Positions 26,322 through 33,609 of a stretch of 64,000 bases of DNA are shown in pieces. The translations under genes and the position numbers were made by a program. The notes under the pieces were generated by a model. It searched no databases, had not been told where the DNA came from, and saw only the letters and a program-made list of their open reading frames with translations. Source of the DNA: JALYUM01 sp036688685 (lineage in GTDB: Bacteria > Pseudomonadota > Gammaproteobacteria > Burkholderiales > Burkholderiaceae_D); assembly GCF_036688685.1 (NCBI RefSeq), contig NZ_JAQQPS010000010.1, positions 1 through 64,000 on the forward strand, written 5' to 3'. Numbering within the stretch: the stretch's first letter is position 1; the number at the start of each line of letters is the position of its first letter.

Positions 26322-26714
26322 ATGGATTTTTTGCATCCGGCCGGCTGGCCGCGCGCCAAGGGCTACTCGAACGGCGTGGCCGCGCGCGGGCGCACCCTGC
26401 ACATCAGCGGCATGGTGGGCTGGGATGCCGACTGCCAGTTCTACAGCGACGATTTCACCGACCAGGCGCACCAGGCGCTGCTCAATATCGTGGCCGTGCT
26501 GGCCGAGGGAGGCGCCGGACCGGAACACATCGTGCGCCTGACCTGGTACGTGGTCGACCGTGCCGAATACCTGGCCGCGGGCAAAGCGCTGGGCGTGGCG
26601 TATCGGGCCGTGATGGGTCGCCATTACCCGGCCATGAGCGCGCTGCAGGTGGCGGGCTTGATGGAGGCGCGCGCGCGGGTCGAGATCGAAGCGACGGCCA
26701 TGATCCCCGATTGA
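26322..26714 (+). CDS. RidA/YjgF-family protein
   Basis: A 130-residue protein of the RidA (enamine/imine deaminase) fold, with Y-S-N-G-V near the start, L-L-N-I-V-A-V-L-A in the central helix and V-E-I-E-A at the C-terminus. The arginine that classical RidA uses for catalysis, usually in the loop before V-E-I-E-A, is not clearly aligned here. It is the last gene of the aryl-CoA cluster. A RidA-type enzyme would fit hydrolysis of an amino-enoyl-CoA intermediate such as arises from 2-aminobenzoyl-CoA; this is inference. Confidence 0.82.
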   Translation: MDFLHPAGWPRAKGYSNGVAARGRTLHISGMVGWDADCQFYSDDFTDQAHQALLNIVAVLAEGGAGPEHIVRLTWYVVDRAEYLAAGKALGVAYRAVMGRHYPAMSALQVAGLMEARARVEIEATAMIPD

Positions 26715-26774
26715 ACGCCGTGATTGCGCGCTTTCTGTTACCTTTAAATTAACGGAAACGCTAGAAAGCACGCG

Positions 26775-27110
26775 ATGGAACCAGCACTGATTTATGTATT
26801 TGACGACTTCGACATGGCCCAGAAAGCCCGTGGCGAACTGATCCAGTACGGCTTCGGCACCGACGCGGTCGAGCTGCGCGTCAGCGACGATGAAGCTGGC
26901 CCGGTCCAGGGCAATTTCACGGTCGGCGATGCCTGCCACGCCACGCCGGGCAGCGATTATGCGTCCACCTTCGGCACGGTCGCTCACCGTGGCAACTGCA
27001 TGCTGATGATTGCGCCGGGTTCGCCGACGCATTCGCAGTACGCGATTGCGCTGATGGCGCGCTATGGGGTCAGCGACCCCGGTGCGCCGGTGACGGGCGG
27101 GGCGGCCTGA
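26775..27110 (+). CDS. Conserved hypothetical protein, YflT-like N-terminus
   Basis: A 111-residue acidic protein. The opening I-Y-V-F-D-D-F-D-M-A-Q-K-A resembles the N-terminal strand-helix of heat-induced stress proteins (YflT/GsiB-like), where a small protein detects or buffers stress, but no function is established. No signal peptide or membrane helix. It lies 60 bases after the RidA-like gene; whether it belongs to that operon is unclear. Composition matches the GC-rich chromosome, and the lower-GC patch begins right after it. Confidence 0.65.
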   Translation: MEPALIYVFDDFDMAQKARGELIQYGFGTDAVELRVSDDEAGPVQGNFTVGDACHATPGSDYASTFGTVAHRGNCMLMIAPGSPTHSQYAIALMARYGVSDPGAPVTGGAA

Positions 27111-27333
27111 GAGAAGCGCCGGTGCTGCTGCTGCTGCGTCAATCGACATGCGGCGCAGGGGGAACCGCAGAGCTGACCCCGGTTTATATTTGATTGGTTT
27201 GACTTTAACTGGCCGGTTTTGGCCGATCTCGGCCGTTCAGTGTACGGAAATTCTCGACCCGAAGCGGACATGTCTATGGGCCTATTGATGACTTTAGAGA
27301 ACCTAATTTCGAGATCCAACATACTCCCACGAT

Positions 27334-27678
27334 TCACTTTACTAGTTCGGAAAAGACTCGGAATGCGCACATTAGAAAAAATCCAAAAACGATTACCCCA
27401 ACAAGAAAGTACTGAACCAAAAACCTGATCTTTGAATTTTTTTTGTAAACAAATCCACCCCCTATGCCCCTTATAAAAACCACGTCCTCTTCACGATAGC
27501 TGACAATGACAGCGCACATGAGCGCAGCCGAAGCAGCGAGTCCCCCGGCGGAGACTAAGGGGATCCCGCTCAGAGGAAATGCGACAGCCGCGCCCCACAG
27601 CACAACAGTAAGAGCCGCAAGAGCACTGATCGCAATACGTGTCGCGTGGTGACGTCGGCTTGCCGAGCTATTTGTCAT
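27334..27678 (-). CDS. Small membrane protein of unknown function
   Basis: A 114-residue protein with three predicted hydrophobic helices: about 18-35, 38-56 and 88-108, and a short central segment with Arg/Glu and Lys residues. The start is taken at ATG 27678 because the frame upstream looks non-coding and a box shared with another gene lies 47 bases above it. No family recognised. Its GC content is clearly lower than the chromosomal genes to the left, suggesting recent acquisition. Confidence 0.5.
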   Translation of the reverse strand: MTNSSASRRHHATRIAISALAALTVVLWGAAVAFPLSGIPLVSAGGLAASAALMCAVIVSYREEDVVFIRGIGGGFVYKKNSKIRFLVQYFLVGVIVFGFFLMCAFRVFSELVK

Positions 27679-28068
27679 TTTATCGATTCCGTCAGGTTCA
27701 CTTCTCGCCGAATTCGGCAGTTCAGGCCAGCATAGCATGCTGATAACACGAAAACTTGCATACAGGCGCGACGGGCCGGAGTGGAACCGAAGCAGACGTT
27801 GAAGAGGCCGAAGCCGAATTGTCAAAGTGCAGAACTTCATTGTTTATCGCTCGCAAGCGAACCTGATTCCGCTGCCCGAAAAAGGCCAAAAACTTCGAGA
27901 ATGAGCTGCCAAACAATAAGCGTTCCATCGAGCAAATAATTTACGTTTTTAAAGGGTTGCGAATAGTTGAAAGAAAATACGAAAAGCCTACTGCGCAACT
28001 GAAGTGGCGGAGTGTATGAGCCATATCCAGACAGCGTCAGAATAGATATTTCCAGCTAGGTATTCGTC
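27679..28068. other. Non-coding region with a promoter-like box
   Basis: About 390 AT-richer bases between two minus-strand genes. Near 27715-27744 it carries a box shared with the region upstream of the DUF6928 gene. Short open frames on both strands have no ribosome binding sites or recognisable products. Nothing else is seen. Confidence 0.4.
27715..27744 (-). promoter_or_regulatory. Shared upstream box, copy 1
   Basis: On the minus strand it contains ATGCTATGCTGGCC followed by a similar, slightly diverged tail GA-(A/C)-CTG. The same arrangement occurs at 29139-29161. Here it ends 47 bases before the start of the small membrane protein. TATGCT could serve as a -10 element; no good -35 is seen. 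Confidence 0.45.
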
Positions 28069-28374
28069 TTATTTTTGCTCGTTTAAGAAATTTCTCTGTA
28101 GCTCATAATATTTATCCAAGGTCACTTGCTCAATTTCCGTAGAAGCATCCAAAAAATACAAACCGGAAAAATGAGCATTGAACCTTGTTGAGAAACGGCT
28201 TTGTGCTGTGTACCCCGTTTCTGAAATTTTTTTCATTATTTCTTCAATATTAAAAATCGGCGCTTTGATTATCGTAACGACAAGTTTCTCCGCATTTTGA
28301 CTTCTGGCGTCCGAATCTATCCACGTATTGACCTTCAAAACATACTCACAAAGAACGTCAAGGGCATTGAGCAT
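28069..28374 (-). CDS. Hypothetical protein, low GC
   Basis: A 101-residue soluble protein with alternating strand-helix pattern, acidic and rich in Asn, Glu, Ile and Lys. Its AT-rich codons contrast sharply with the rest of the window, which argues for horizontal origin. No family recognised. There is no strong Shine-Dalgarno before ATG 28374, and the upstream 70 bases include an AT-rich stretch that could be its promoter. Confidence 0.5.
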   Translation of the reverse strand: MLNALDVLCEYVLKVNTWIDSDARSQNAEKLVVTIIKAPIFNIEEIMKKISETGYTAQSRFSTRFNAHFSGLYFLDASTEIEQVTLDKYYELQRNFLNEQK

Positions 28375-28443
28375 TGCAAGATAGTTTAATGTTAAATTAT
28401 CCCCCCTAAGTGGGCCTCGGCGGTGTTTTCTTAGATTTTTTGC

Positions 28444-29088
28444 CTAGCTAAATTTCCACCAGACCTTTTTTCGCTTGAAAAGCATGAGGTGTATACGCTC
28501 AAGTTCGATTTGCGAGGGATCGAACGCTCCTTCCAGCTGGTATCCGAAAAACGCTTGCAGAGCGGCTTCGCCCAGCTCCAAGGGATGAAAAGCAAACGGA
28601 TATTCGATGTCGTCGTCGCCTGGATCGATTGCCGGATGGCTGCCTGCCCAATAGGGTGACTCGAAGGCATGCCTGGTACCGATGTCTTCCAAAACTCCGC
28701 TGTCGGGCGAAAGACTCAGAGACCTTTGAAGTGTCCCGTTTGTCCACACACCAAACCCGAACCAATCCACGACGCTGTGCATTGCGTGAAGATACAGAAC
28801 GCCATCAGAGAAAGCGTTGATGAAATTGGACGGGAGCTTTGATGGGTAGTCAATTCCGAATTCTTTCGCTGCCACGATGACAAGGTCTGGATAACAGCCG
28901 ACTACGATCTCATCATCAGGCGGACACGTCAAAGACAAGTCGCCGTCTTCCAGGAGCTGCAGCTTCTCGGACGGGAAAAGCTGCCTGACCATGGCAGTGG
29001 TGGCGTCCCGGTCAAGCTCGGGAACGCCGGCTAATATCTTCTTTATGTCCCCTTTGCTGTACACCAGCATCCAAGTTTTTGCTCCCAT
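28444..29088 (-). CDS. DUF6928-type protein
   Basis: A 214-residue cytoplasmic protein that appears to belong to the DUF6928 family, judged by the opening M-G-A-K-T-W-M-L-V-Y, the D-R-D-A-T segment, the L-F-P motif near residue 37 and P-S-K-L-P near 80. No catalytic motif is known. I start it at ATG 29088 because GAGGGAG lies just upstream and the family begins with M-G-A-K; a longer frame starts at 29154. The upstream region carries copy 2 of the shared box. It may be the cargo of the accessory patch. Confidence 0.65.
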   Translation of the reverse strand: MGAKTWMLVYSKGDIKKILAGVPELDRDATTAMVRQLFPSEKLQLLEDGDLSLTCPPDDEIVVGCYPDLVIVAAKEFGIDYPSKLPSNFINAFSDGVLYLHAMHSVVDWFGFGVWTNGTLQRSLSLSPDSGVLEDIGTRHAFESPYWAGSHPAIDPGDDDIEYPFAFHPLELGEAALQAFFGYQLEGAFDPSQIELERIHLMLFKRKKVWWKFS

Positions 29089-29138
29089 TTCTCCCTCGTG
29101 TGTCGTCAATCGAACGACCTGTTGTGGCCCAATTTCAA

Positions 29139-29161
29139 CAGGTCGGGCCAGCATAGCATCT
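29139..29161 (-). promoter_or_regulatory. Shared upstream box, copy 2
   Basis: Read on the minus strand: ATGCTATGCTGGCC followed by CGACCTGTTGAAATT, matching copy 1 at about 25 of 30 positions. It lies 51 bases or more upstream of the DUF6928 start. Its recurrence upstream of two unrelated genes suggests a promoter or operator rather than chance. Confidence 0.45.
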
Positions 29162-29236
29162 TGCCAAGGCGAAAAATCTCACCGAGTGTCACGAATTCCT
29201 GGTATCGAGCGACACGACCATGCTTTACGAATCTGC

Positions 29237-29251
29237 TTTACAAATCTTTAC
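29237..29251 (+). promoter_or_regulatory. CpxR-type box upstream of the Spy-like gene
   Basis: TTTACAAATCTTTAC is a perfect TTTAC-N5-TTTAC, the reverse complement of the CpxR consensus GTAAA-N5-GTAAA. A third TTTAC lies at 29224-29228. The box ends 67 bases upstream of ATG 29319. The regulator gene downstream is of the same OmpR/CpxR type, so autoregulation of the cassette is likely. Confidence 0.65.
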
Positions 29252-29318
29252 TTGCCACACATATTCCGGCCACACGGGCGCCTTACTGTGGACCTATTCC
29301 ACTTACATGAGGTTAAAG

Positions 29319-29837
29319 ATGAACGTTCACAACGACAAGCAAACCGGCCACGCTGCTTCGCCCGCGCCTGGTTCCGGACGGCGCTGGCTCATCGCTGCTG
29401 CGCTCGCCTTGGCGGTCAGTGCCGCGGGCGCCAGTTTCGCCGGCGTCGGCGCAGGCCTGCTCAGCCATGCAGGCCACGCAGGGCACATGGCGATGGACCC
29501 GGCGGCGATGGCGTCGCATATCGACAAGATGGTTGAGCACCTCCCCGCCGGCGCCAGCCCTGACCAGAAAGCGCGGGTGGCCGAGATTGCGAAGGCGGCC
29601 ATGGCCGACTTGCGTCCGGCGCATGCGCAATTGCGCCGCGCGCACGCCCAGGGGCATACCTTGCTGATGGCGCCGGTGATCGACCGCGCCGCACTGGAAC
29701 AGCTGCGCGCCACGCAGATGCAGCAGGCGGATGTCATCAGCCGCCGCCTGTTGGCGGCGCTGGAGGATGTCGCCGAGGTGCTCACGCCGGAGCAGAGGGT
29801 AGCCTTCGCCGAACATCTGAAACATCGAATGCACTGA
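29319..29837 (+). CDS. Periplasmic Spy/CpxP-like stress protein
   Basis: A 172-residue protein with a signal or anchor helix at about 21-45 (W-L-I-A-A-A-L-A-L-A-V) and an otherwise helical, His/Met/Ala-rich periplasmic part. The L-T-P-E-Q-R-V-A-F segment near the C-terminus is the L-T-x-x-Q motif of the Spy/CpxP family, which act as chaperones or feedback inhibitors of envelope-stress kinases. His and Met clusters after the signal could bind metal. ATG 29319 is preceded by GAGG; ATG 29307 is an alternative. It heads a cassette with a response regulator and sensor kinase. Confidence 0.75.
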   Translation: MNVHNDKQTGHAASPAPGSGRRWLIAAALALAVSAAGASFAGVGAGLLSHAGHAGHMAMDPAAMASHIDKMVEHLPAGASPDQKARVAEIAKAAMADLRPAHAQLRRAHAQGHTLLMAPVIDRAALEQLRATQMQQADVISRRLLAALEDVAEVLTPEQRVAFAEHLKHRMH

Positions 29838-29863
29838 GCCGAGGCAGTGAGGTAGGATGTCTT

Positions 29864-30577
29864 ATGGTCCAGCATGTCCTGATGATTGAAGACGACGAGC
29901 GCTTGGCAAGCATGGTCGCGACTTACCTCGCGCCGCAGGGCTTCGAGGTGGCGCACGCCGCAACGGCGCACGCGGGGATCGCCATGCTGCAGCGGGAGCG
30001 GGACGTCTTCAAGCTGGTCCTGCTGGACCTGATGTTGCCGGACATGGATGGCCTTGACGTCTGCCGTCGCATCCGCACGCTCGCCGCGCCGCTGTGCGCG
30101 ATCCCGATCGTCATGCTGACCGCCAAAGGCGACCCGTTCGAGCGCGTCGTCGGCCTTGAGATCGGGGCAGACGATTACCTTCCCAAACCGTTCGAGCCGC
30201 GCGAACTGTTGGCGCGGCTGCGCGCCGTGTTGCGGCGCCCGTCGCTGGCGCCAGAACCGGCGTCCACAGTGCTGCGGTTCGGCCGCCTCGACATCGACTT
30301 GGGGGCGCGCAGCGTGTGCCTGGACGGTGAACCACGCGCGCTGACCGCCTACCAGTTCGATTTGCTGGTCACGCTGGCCGAGCGTGCCGGGCGCGTGCTG
30401 TCGCGCGAGCAGCTCCTCGATGCGGTCAAGGGCGACACCTTCGATCCGTTCGACCGCTCGATCGACGTCCACATTGGCCGCCTGCGCGTCGCCATCGAGG
30501 ACGACGTGAAGCAGCCGCGCCGCATCATCACCGTGCGCGGGGCCGGCTACGTCTTCGCCAAGGTACACGATGCGTGA
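29864..30577 (+). CDS. OmpR/CpxR-type response regulator
   Basis: A 237-residue transcriptional regulator. The receiver (about 1-120) has the acidic pocket E-D-D-E, the phospho-Asp in L-L-D-L-M-L-P-D near 53, and the switch lysine in L-P-K-P-F-E near 108. The C-terminal winged helix (about 135-235) ends with the family motif R-I-I-T-V-R-G-A-G-Y. It overlaps the kinase gene by 8 bases. The TTTAC-N5-TTTAC boxes before the first and last genes of the cassette are its likely targets. Confidence 0.93.
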   Translation: MVQHVLMIEDDERLASMVATYLAPQGFEVAHAATAHAGIAMLQRERDVFKLVLLDLMLPDMDGLDVCRRIRTLAAPLCAIPIVMLTAKGDPFERVVGLEIGADDYLPKPFEPRELLARLRAVLRRPSLAPEPASTVLRFGRLDIDLGARSVCLDGEPRALTAYQFDLLVTLAERAGRVLSREQLLDAVKGDTFDPFDRSIDVHIGRLRVAIEDDVKQPRRIITVRGAGYVFAKVHDA

Positions 30578-31592
30578 TGGCGCGCGCTGGTCAGGCATGC
30601 TTGGGAAGCGCTTGTACCTGCGCTTTTACCTGGCCTTGCTGGCCAGTTTGCTGTCGGCCGCAGTCCTGTTCGGTATTGCGCACCTGCGCTTCGATCCGTC
30701 GGGTACGCGCGTGGCGATCACCGGCGCACACATGCATGCGATGCGATTCACCGTGCTGCTGGTCGTGATCGCGCTGGTCGTCGCAGCCGGTGCCTATCCT
30801 GTCGTGCGGCGGCTGACCGGCCGCCTCGAACGGCTTCAACGCAGCGTCGACGCATGGGGGGATGGACAGCTCGCGCTGCGCGTGGCCGTCGAAGGCGAGG
30901 ACGAAGTGGCGCGCCTGGCGGCCAGCTTCAACCATTCGGCCGCACGCATCGAAGCGCTGATCACCGCGCAGAAATCGCTGCTGGCGAACGCTTCCCATGA
31001 ATTGCGTTCGCCGCTCGCGCGCATCCGCATGGCGGCCGAGTTAATGGAAGGATCGGCCACGCCATCGATGCGCGCCGAACTGCGCCGCAATGTCGCCGAA
31101 CTCGACCAGCTGATCGACGAGATACTCCTTGCCAGTCGCCTTGACGCGGTCGGCGCCGCGATGCCATGCCTTGACGAGGTCGACCTTACCGGCATCCTCG
31201 CCGAGGAATGCGCGCGCGCAGGCGCCTCGCTCGACGCGGGCATGCACATGGTCAGGGGCGAGGCCAAGCTCCTGCGCCGCATGGTGCGCAACCTGCTCGA
31301 AAACGCCATCCGTTACGGTGCCGGCTCACCGGTCGCCGTGCGGCTCGCCGAGGCAGGGGAGGCCAGATTACAGCTCGACGTGTGCGACGGCGGCCCCGGG
31401 ATTGCCGACGCCGAACGAGAACGCATTTTCGAGCCGTTCTACCGGATCACCGGCGCAAGCGAAGCGGCCGGCGGCGTCGGCCTCGGCCTTGGTCTGGTGC
31501 GCCAGATCGCGTGCCACCACGGCGGCGACGTGCAATGCATGCCAGGTGAGGCGGGCTGCTGCCTGCGCGTGACGCTGCCGCGCGCGCGCTGA
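30570..31592 (+). CDS. Sensor histidine kinase (CpxA/RstB-like)
   Basis: A 340-residue membrane kinase. Two helices at about 12-34 and 55-78 enclose an unusually short periplasmic loop of about 20 residues, so it may sense through the membrane or through the Spy-like partner. HAMP follows (about 80-130). The dimerisation domain has N-A-S-H-E-L-R-S-P-L near 150, and the ATPase domain has N-A-I-R-Y, D-G-G-P-G-I and G-G-V-G-L-G-L-G-L. The 8-base overlap with the regulator gene makes it the cognate kinase. Confidence 0.92.
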   Translation: MRDGARWSGMLGKRLYLRFYLALLASLLSAAVLFGIAHLRFDPSGTRVAITGAHMHAMRFTVLLVVIALVVAAGAYPVVRRLTGRLERLQRSVDAWGDGQLALRVAVEGEDEVARLAASFNHSAARIEALITAQKSLLANASHELRSPLARIRMAAELMEGSATPSMRAELRRNVAELDQLIDEILLASRLDAVGAAMPCLDEVDLTGILAEECARAGASLDAGMHMVRGEAKLLRRMVRNLLENAIRYGAGSPVAVRLAEAGEARLQLDVCDGGPGIADAERERIFEPFYRITGASEAAGGVGLGLGLVRQIACHHGGDVQCMPGEAGCCLRVTLPRAR

Positions 31593-31594
31593 AC

Positions 31595-31609
31595 TTTACA
31601 GATCTTTAC
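31595..31609 (+). promoter_or_regulatory. CpxR-type box upstream of the membrane protein gene
   Basis: TTTACAGATCTTTAC, again TTTAC-N5-TTTAC, differs from the 29237 box at one base. It begins two bases after the kinase stop and ends 88 bases before ATG 31698, suggesting a separate, regulator-controlled promoter for the following gene. Confidence 0.65.
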
Positions 31610-31697
31610 CGCGCGTTCATGGAAGCGACAAGCCCGGGCCGCATGCTGGGTGCTGCACGCAAACCGCCGTGCGCCCACCAACTGAAAGGATGTGTGC

Positions 31698-32465
31698 ATG
31701 AACGCCCATCACGACAATGCTGCCGGTACCTCCGCCCGTAGCGCCGCCTCTGTCATCATCATCAGCGCGCTGGCGTCGATTGCCGCCGTGGCGCTCGACA
31801 CCGCAGCACAAGGACGCGACCCGCTGTCGATCCTGCAGAGCATGGTGAACATACGGGCGTCACACCGGATCAATCATGTCGTGGCGATGGCTTGCATCGG
31901 CGCTCTGACGTTCGGCTTCACCGTGCTGTCGCAACGCCTGGGCCTGCGCCGTGCGCCCGTCCTCGTTGGCCTGATTGCCTACAGCGCCGGCAGCATGCTG
32001 ATGTTCGTGGCCACGATCATCGATGGTTTCATCAGCACCGATACGGCGGCACTGTTCGTCACGAAGTCGCCCGAGGCCGTGCGTACCGGTTACTGGCTGA
32101 TCCAGGCGCTGGCGGGCGTCGCCCTGACGGATATCGCGCTGGTGGCGTGGGTTTGCCAGTCGCTGGCTGCGGTCGCGTGGTCACTGGCGCTGCTGCGCGA
32201 TCCGGGGCTGGCGCGCAGAATCGGGATGGTCGGGGCGGTGACCGGGGCGCTTCCTGGCGTGGCGATCGTCGTCGCCGGAGCGAACCTGACGCAGGCCCTG
32301 GTCGTTGGCGTCTTGCTGCTGCAGGGAGTTTGGTACCTCGGCGCCGCAGCCTGCCTGTTGGTTGGCGCAAAAGGTGCGCGCATGACAGCGCCAGAGACAA
32401 TGCCGCGCCTGGAGGAGGCGCTCTTGCAGCGTACCGCGTCCGGCCCAGGCAGTGTAAAAATGTAG
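31698..32465 (+). CDS. Polytopic membrane protein of unknown function
   Basis: A 255-residue protein with about six hydrophobic helices (near 18-38, 62-80, 92-115, 130-170 as two, 178-198 and 205-225). Short polar loops and a basic, Pro-containing C-terminal tail. No family recognised. ATG 31698 follows AAGGA by 7 bases; a GTG two codons earlier is possible. A CpxR-type box precedes it, so it probably belongs to the envelope-stress regulon of the adjacent two-component system. Confidence 0.7.
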   Translation: MNAHHDNAAGTSARSAASVIIISALASIAAVALDTAAQGRDPLSILQSMVNIRASHRINHVVAMACIGALTFGFTVLSQRLGLRRAPVLVGLIAYSAGSMLMFVATIIDGFISTDTAALFVTKSPEAVRTGYWLIQALAGVALTDIALVAWVCQSLAAVAWSLALLRDPGLARRIGMVGAVTGALPGVAIVVAGANLTQALVVGVLLLQGVWYLGAAACLLVGAKGARMTAPETMPRLEEALLQRTASGPGSVKM

Positions 32466-32600
32466 GAACAACTAAACCGGGCTGGTGCGCCAGGGGTTAA
32501 GCCCGTACCTCATCAGTACGGGCCAGGTCTTGCCTGGCTCTCAGGCAGTCATAAATCGACATCAACTTCTGGGCCGTTGAACGATCCATTCCAGCACTTA

Positions 32601-32756
32601 GTGCCTATCCCAGTAGTGCGGAGTCGCTGCTGCCGCGCCTGACGAGCGCGGACTGCGTTGCTCGTCGTAGCATGGCTAGCCATGCGTCCTCCTCTCGCCT
32701 TGCCCACACTCGCCATGCATCGGCATCCGCTTCCTCCTACCTACCGGGATAGGCAC
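32601..32756. repeat. 156-bp inverted-repeat element
   Basis: GTGCCTATCCC at 32601-32611 pairs with GGGATAGGCAC at 32746-32756; the match extends inward with (A/G)GTAG. A perfect 16-bp palindrome GCATGGCTAGCCATGC sits inside at 32670-32685. There is no open reading frame of note. This looks like a small non-autonomous mobile element or a REP/REPIN-like unit. It abuts the S-formylglutathione hydrolase stop and could also act in termination. Confidence 0.55.
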
Positions 32757-33593
32757 TTAACCCAGTTGCCGCCGATGAAACCGCAGGTGATCGGCCACGA
32801 AGGTCGAAATAAAATAGTAGCCGTGGTCATAACCTTCATGTCGGCGCAAGTCCAGCGGCTGTCCGACCCGCTCACAGGCTGCCGCAAACACATCGGGGAA
32901 AAGCTGCTCGGCCAGGAATTTGTCGGCCTCGCCTTGGTCGATCAGGATCTCTGAAAACGGCTGCTGCGACGCCGCCATCAGCACGCTGGCGTCATAGGCG
33001 CGCCAGCGGTCCTGGTCGACGCCAAGGTAGCCGCTGAAGGCTTTTTTGCCCCATGGACTCAGGATTGGTGCGGCAATCGGCGCCAGTGCTGAGACCGAGC
33101 GGAACAGCGTCGGATTGCGCAGTGCCAGCACCAGTGCACCGTGGCCGCCCATCGAGTGGCCGAAGATGCCGCAGCGGGCCGGGTCGGCCGGCAGCGTCGC
33201 CAGCACCAGTTCGCGCAATTCGAGGATGTAGCTGTACATGCGGTAATGCTCGGCCCACGGCGCCTCGGTCGCGTCCACATAAAAGCCGGCGCCACTACCA
33301 AAATCCCAGTCGTCGTCTTCACCGGGCACATTGGCGCCACGCGGGCTGGTGTCGGGCGTGACCAGGATGATGCCTTCCTCGGCTGCGATGCGCTGCGCGC
33401 CGGCCTTGGCCATGAAGGTTTCTTCGGTGCACGTCAAGCCGGCCAGGAAAAAGACCACCGGCAAGGTCACGCCGGCTTTGACGGGCGGGATGAAGACCGA
33501 ATAGCGCATCGGCAAACCGATCGCGCGCGCATCGTGACGATAAAAACGCTGGGTGCCGCCGAAGCAGCGGTGTTCGTTCAACAGTTCGGGCAT
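32757..33593 (-). CDS. fghA: S-formylglutathione hydrolase
   Basis: A 278-residue alpha/beta-hydrolase (esterase D family) that splits S-formylglutathione to formate and glutathione in formaldehyde detoxification. Conserved features are L-A-G-L-T-C-T near residue 52, the nucleophile elbow G-H-S-M-G-G near 148, the acid in D-Q-G-E-A-D and the histidine in G-Y-D-H-G-Y-Y-F. Start 33593 follows AGGA. The usual partner, glutathione-dependent formaldehyde dehydrogenase, is not here; the gene follows the chromate-transporter pair by 16 bases. Confidence 0.92.
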   Translation of the reverse strand: MPELLNEHRCFGGTQRFYRHDARAIGLPMRYSVFIPPVKAGVTLPVVFFLAGLTCTEETFMAKAGAQRIAAEEGIILVTPDTSPRGANVPGEDDDWDFGSGAGFYVDATEAPWAEHYRMYSYILELRELVLATLPADPARCGIFGHSMGGHGALVLALRNPTLFRSVSALAPIAAPILSPWGKKAFSGYLGVDQDRWRAYDASVLMAASQQPFSEILIDQGEADKFLAEQLFPDVFAAACERVGQPLDLRRHEGYDHGYYFISTFVADHLRFHRRQLG

Positions 33594-33609
33594 AGTAAGT
33601 CCTGGAAAA

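Noticed and set aside
27219..27428. 69-codon plus-strand frame
   Set aside because: Overlaps the minus-strand membrane protein end, has no ribosome binding site, and its composition is that of intergenic sequence.
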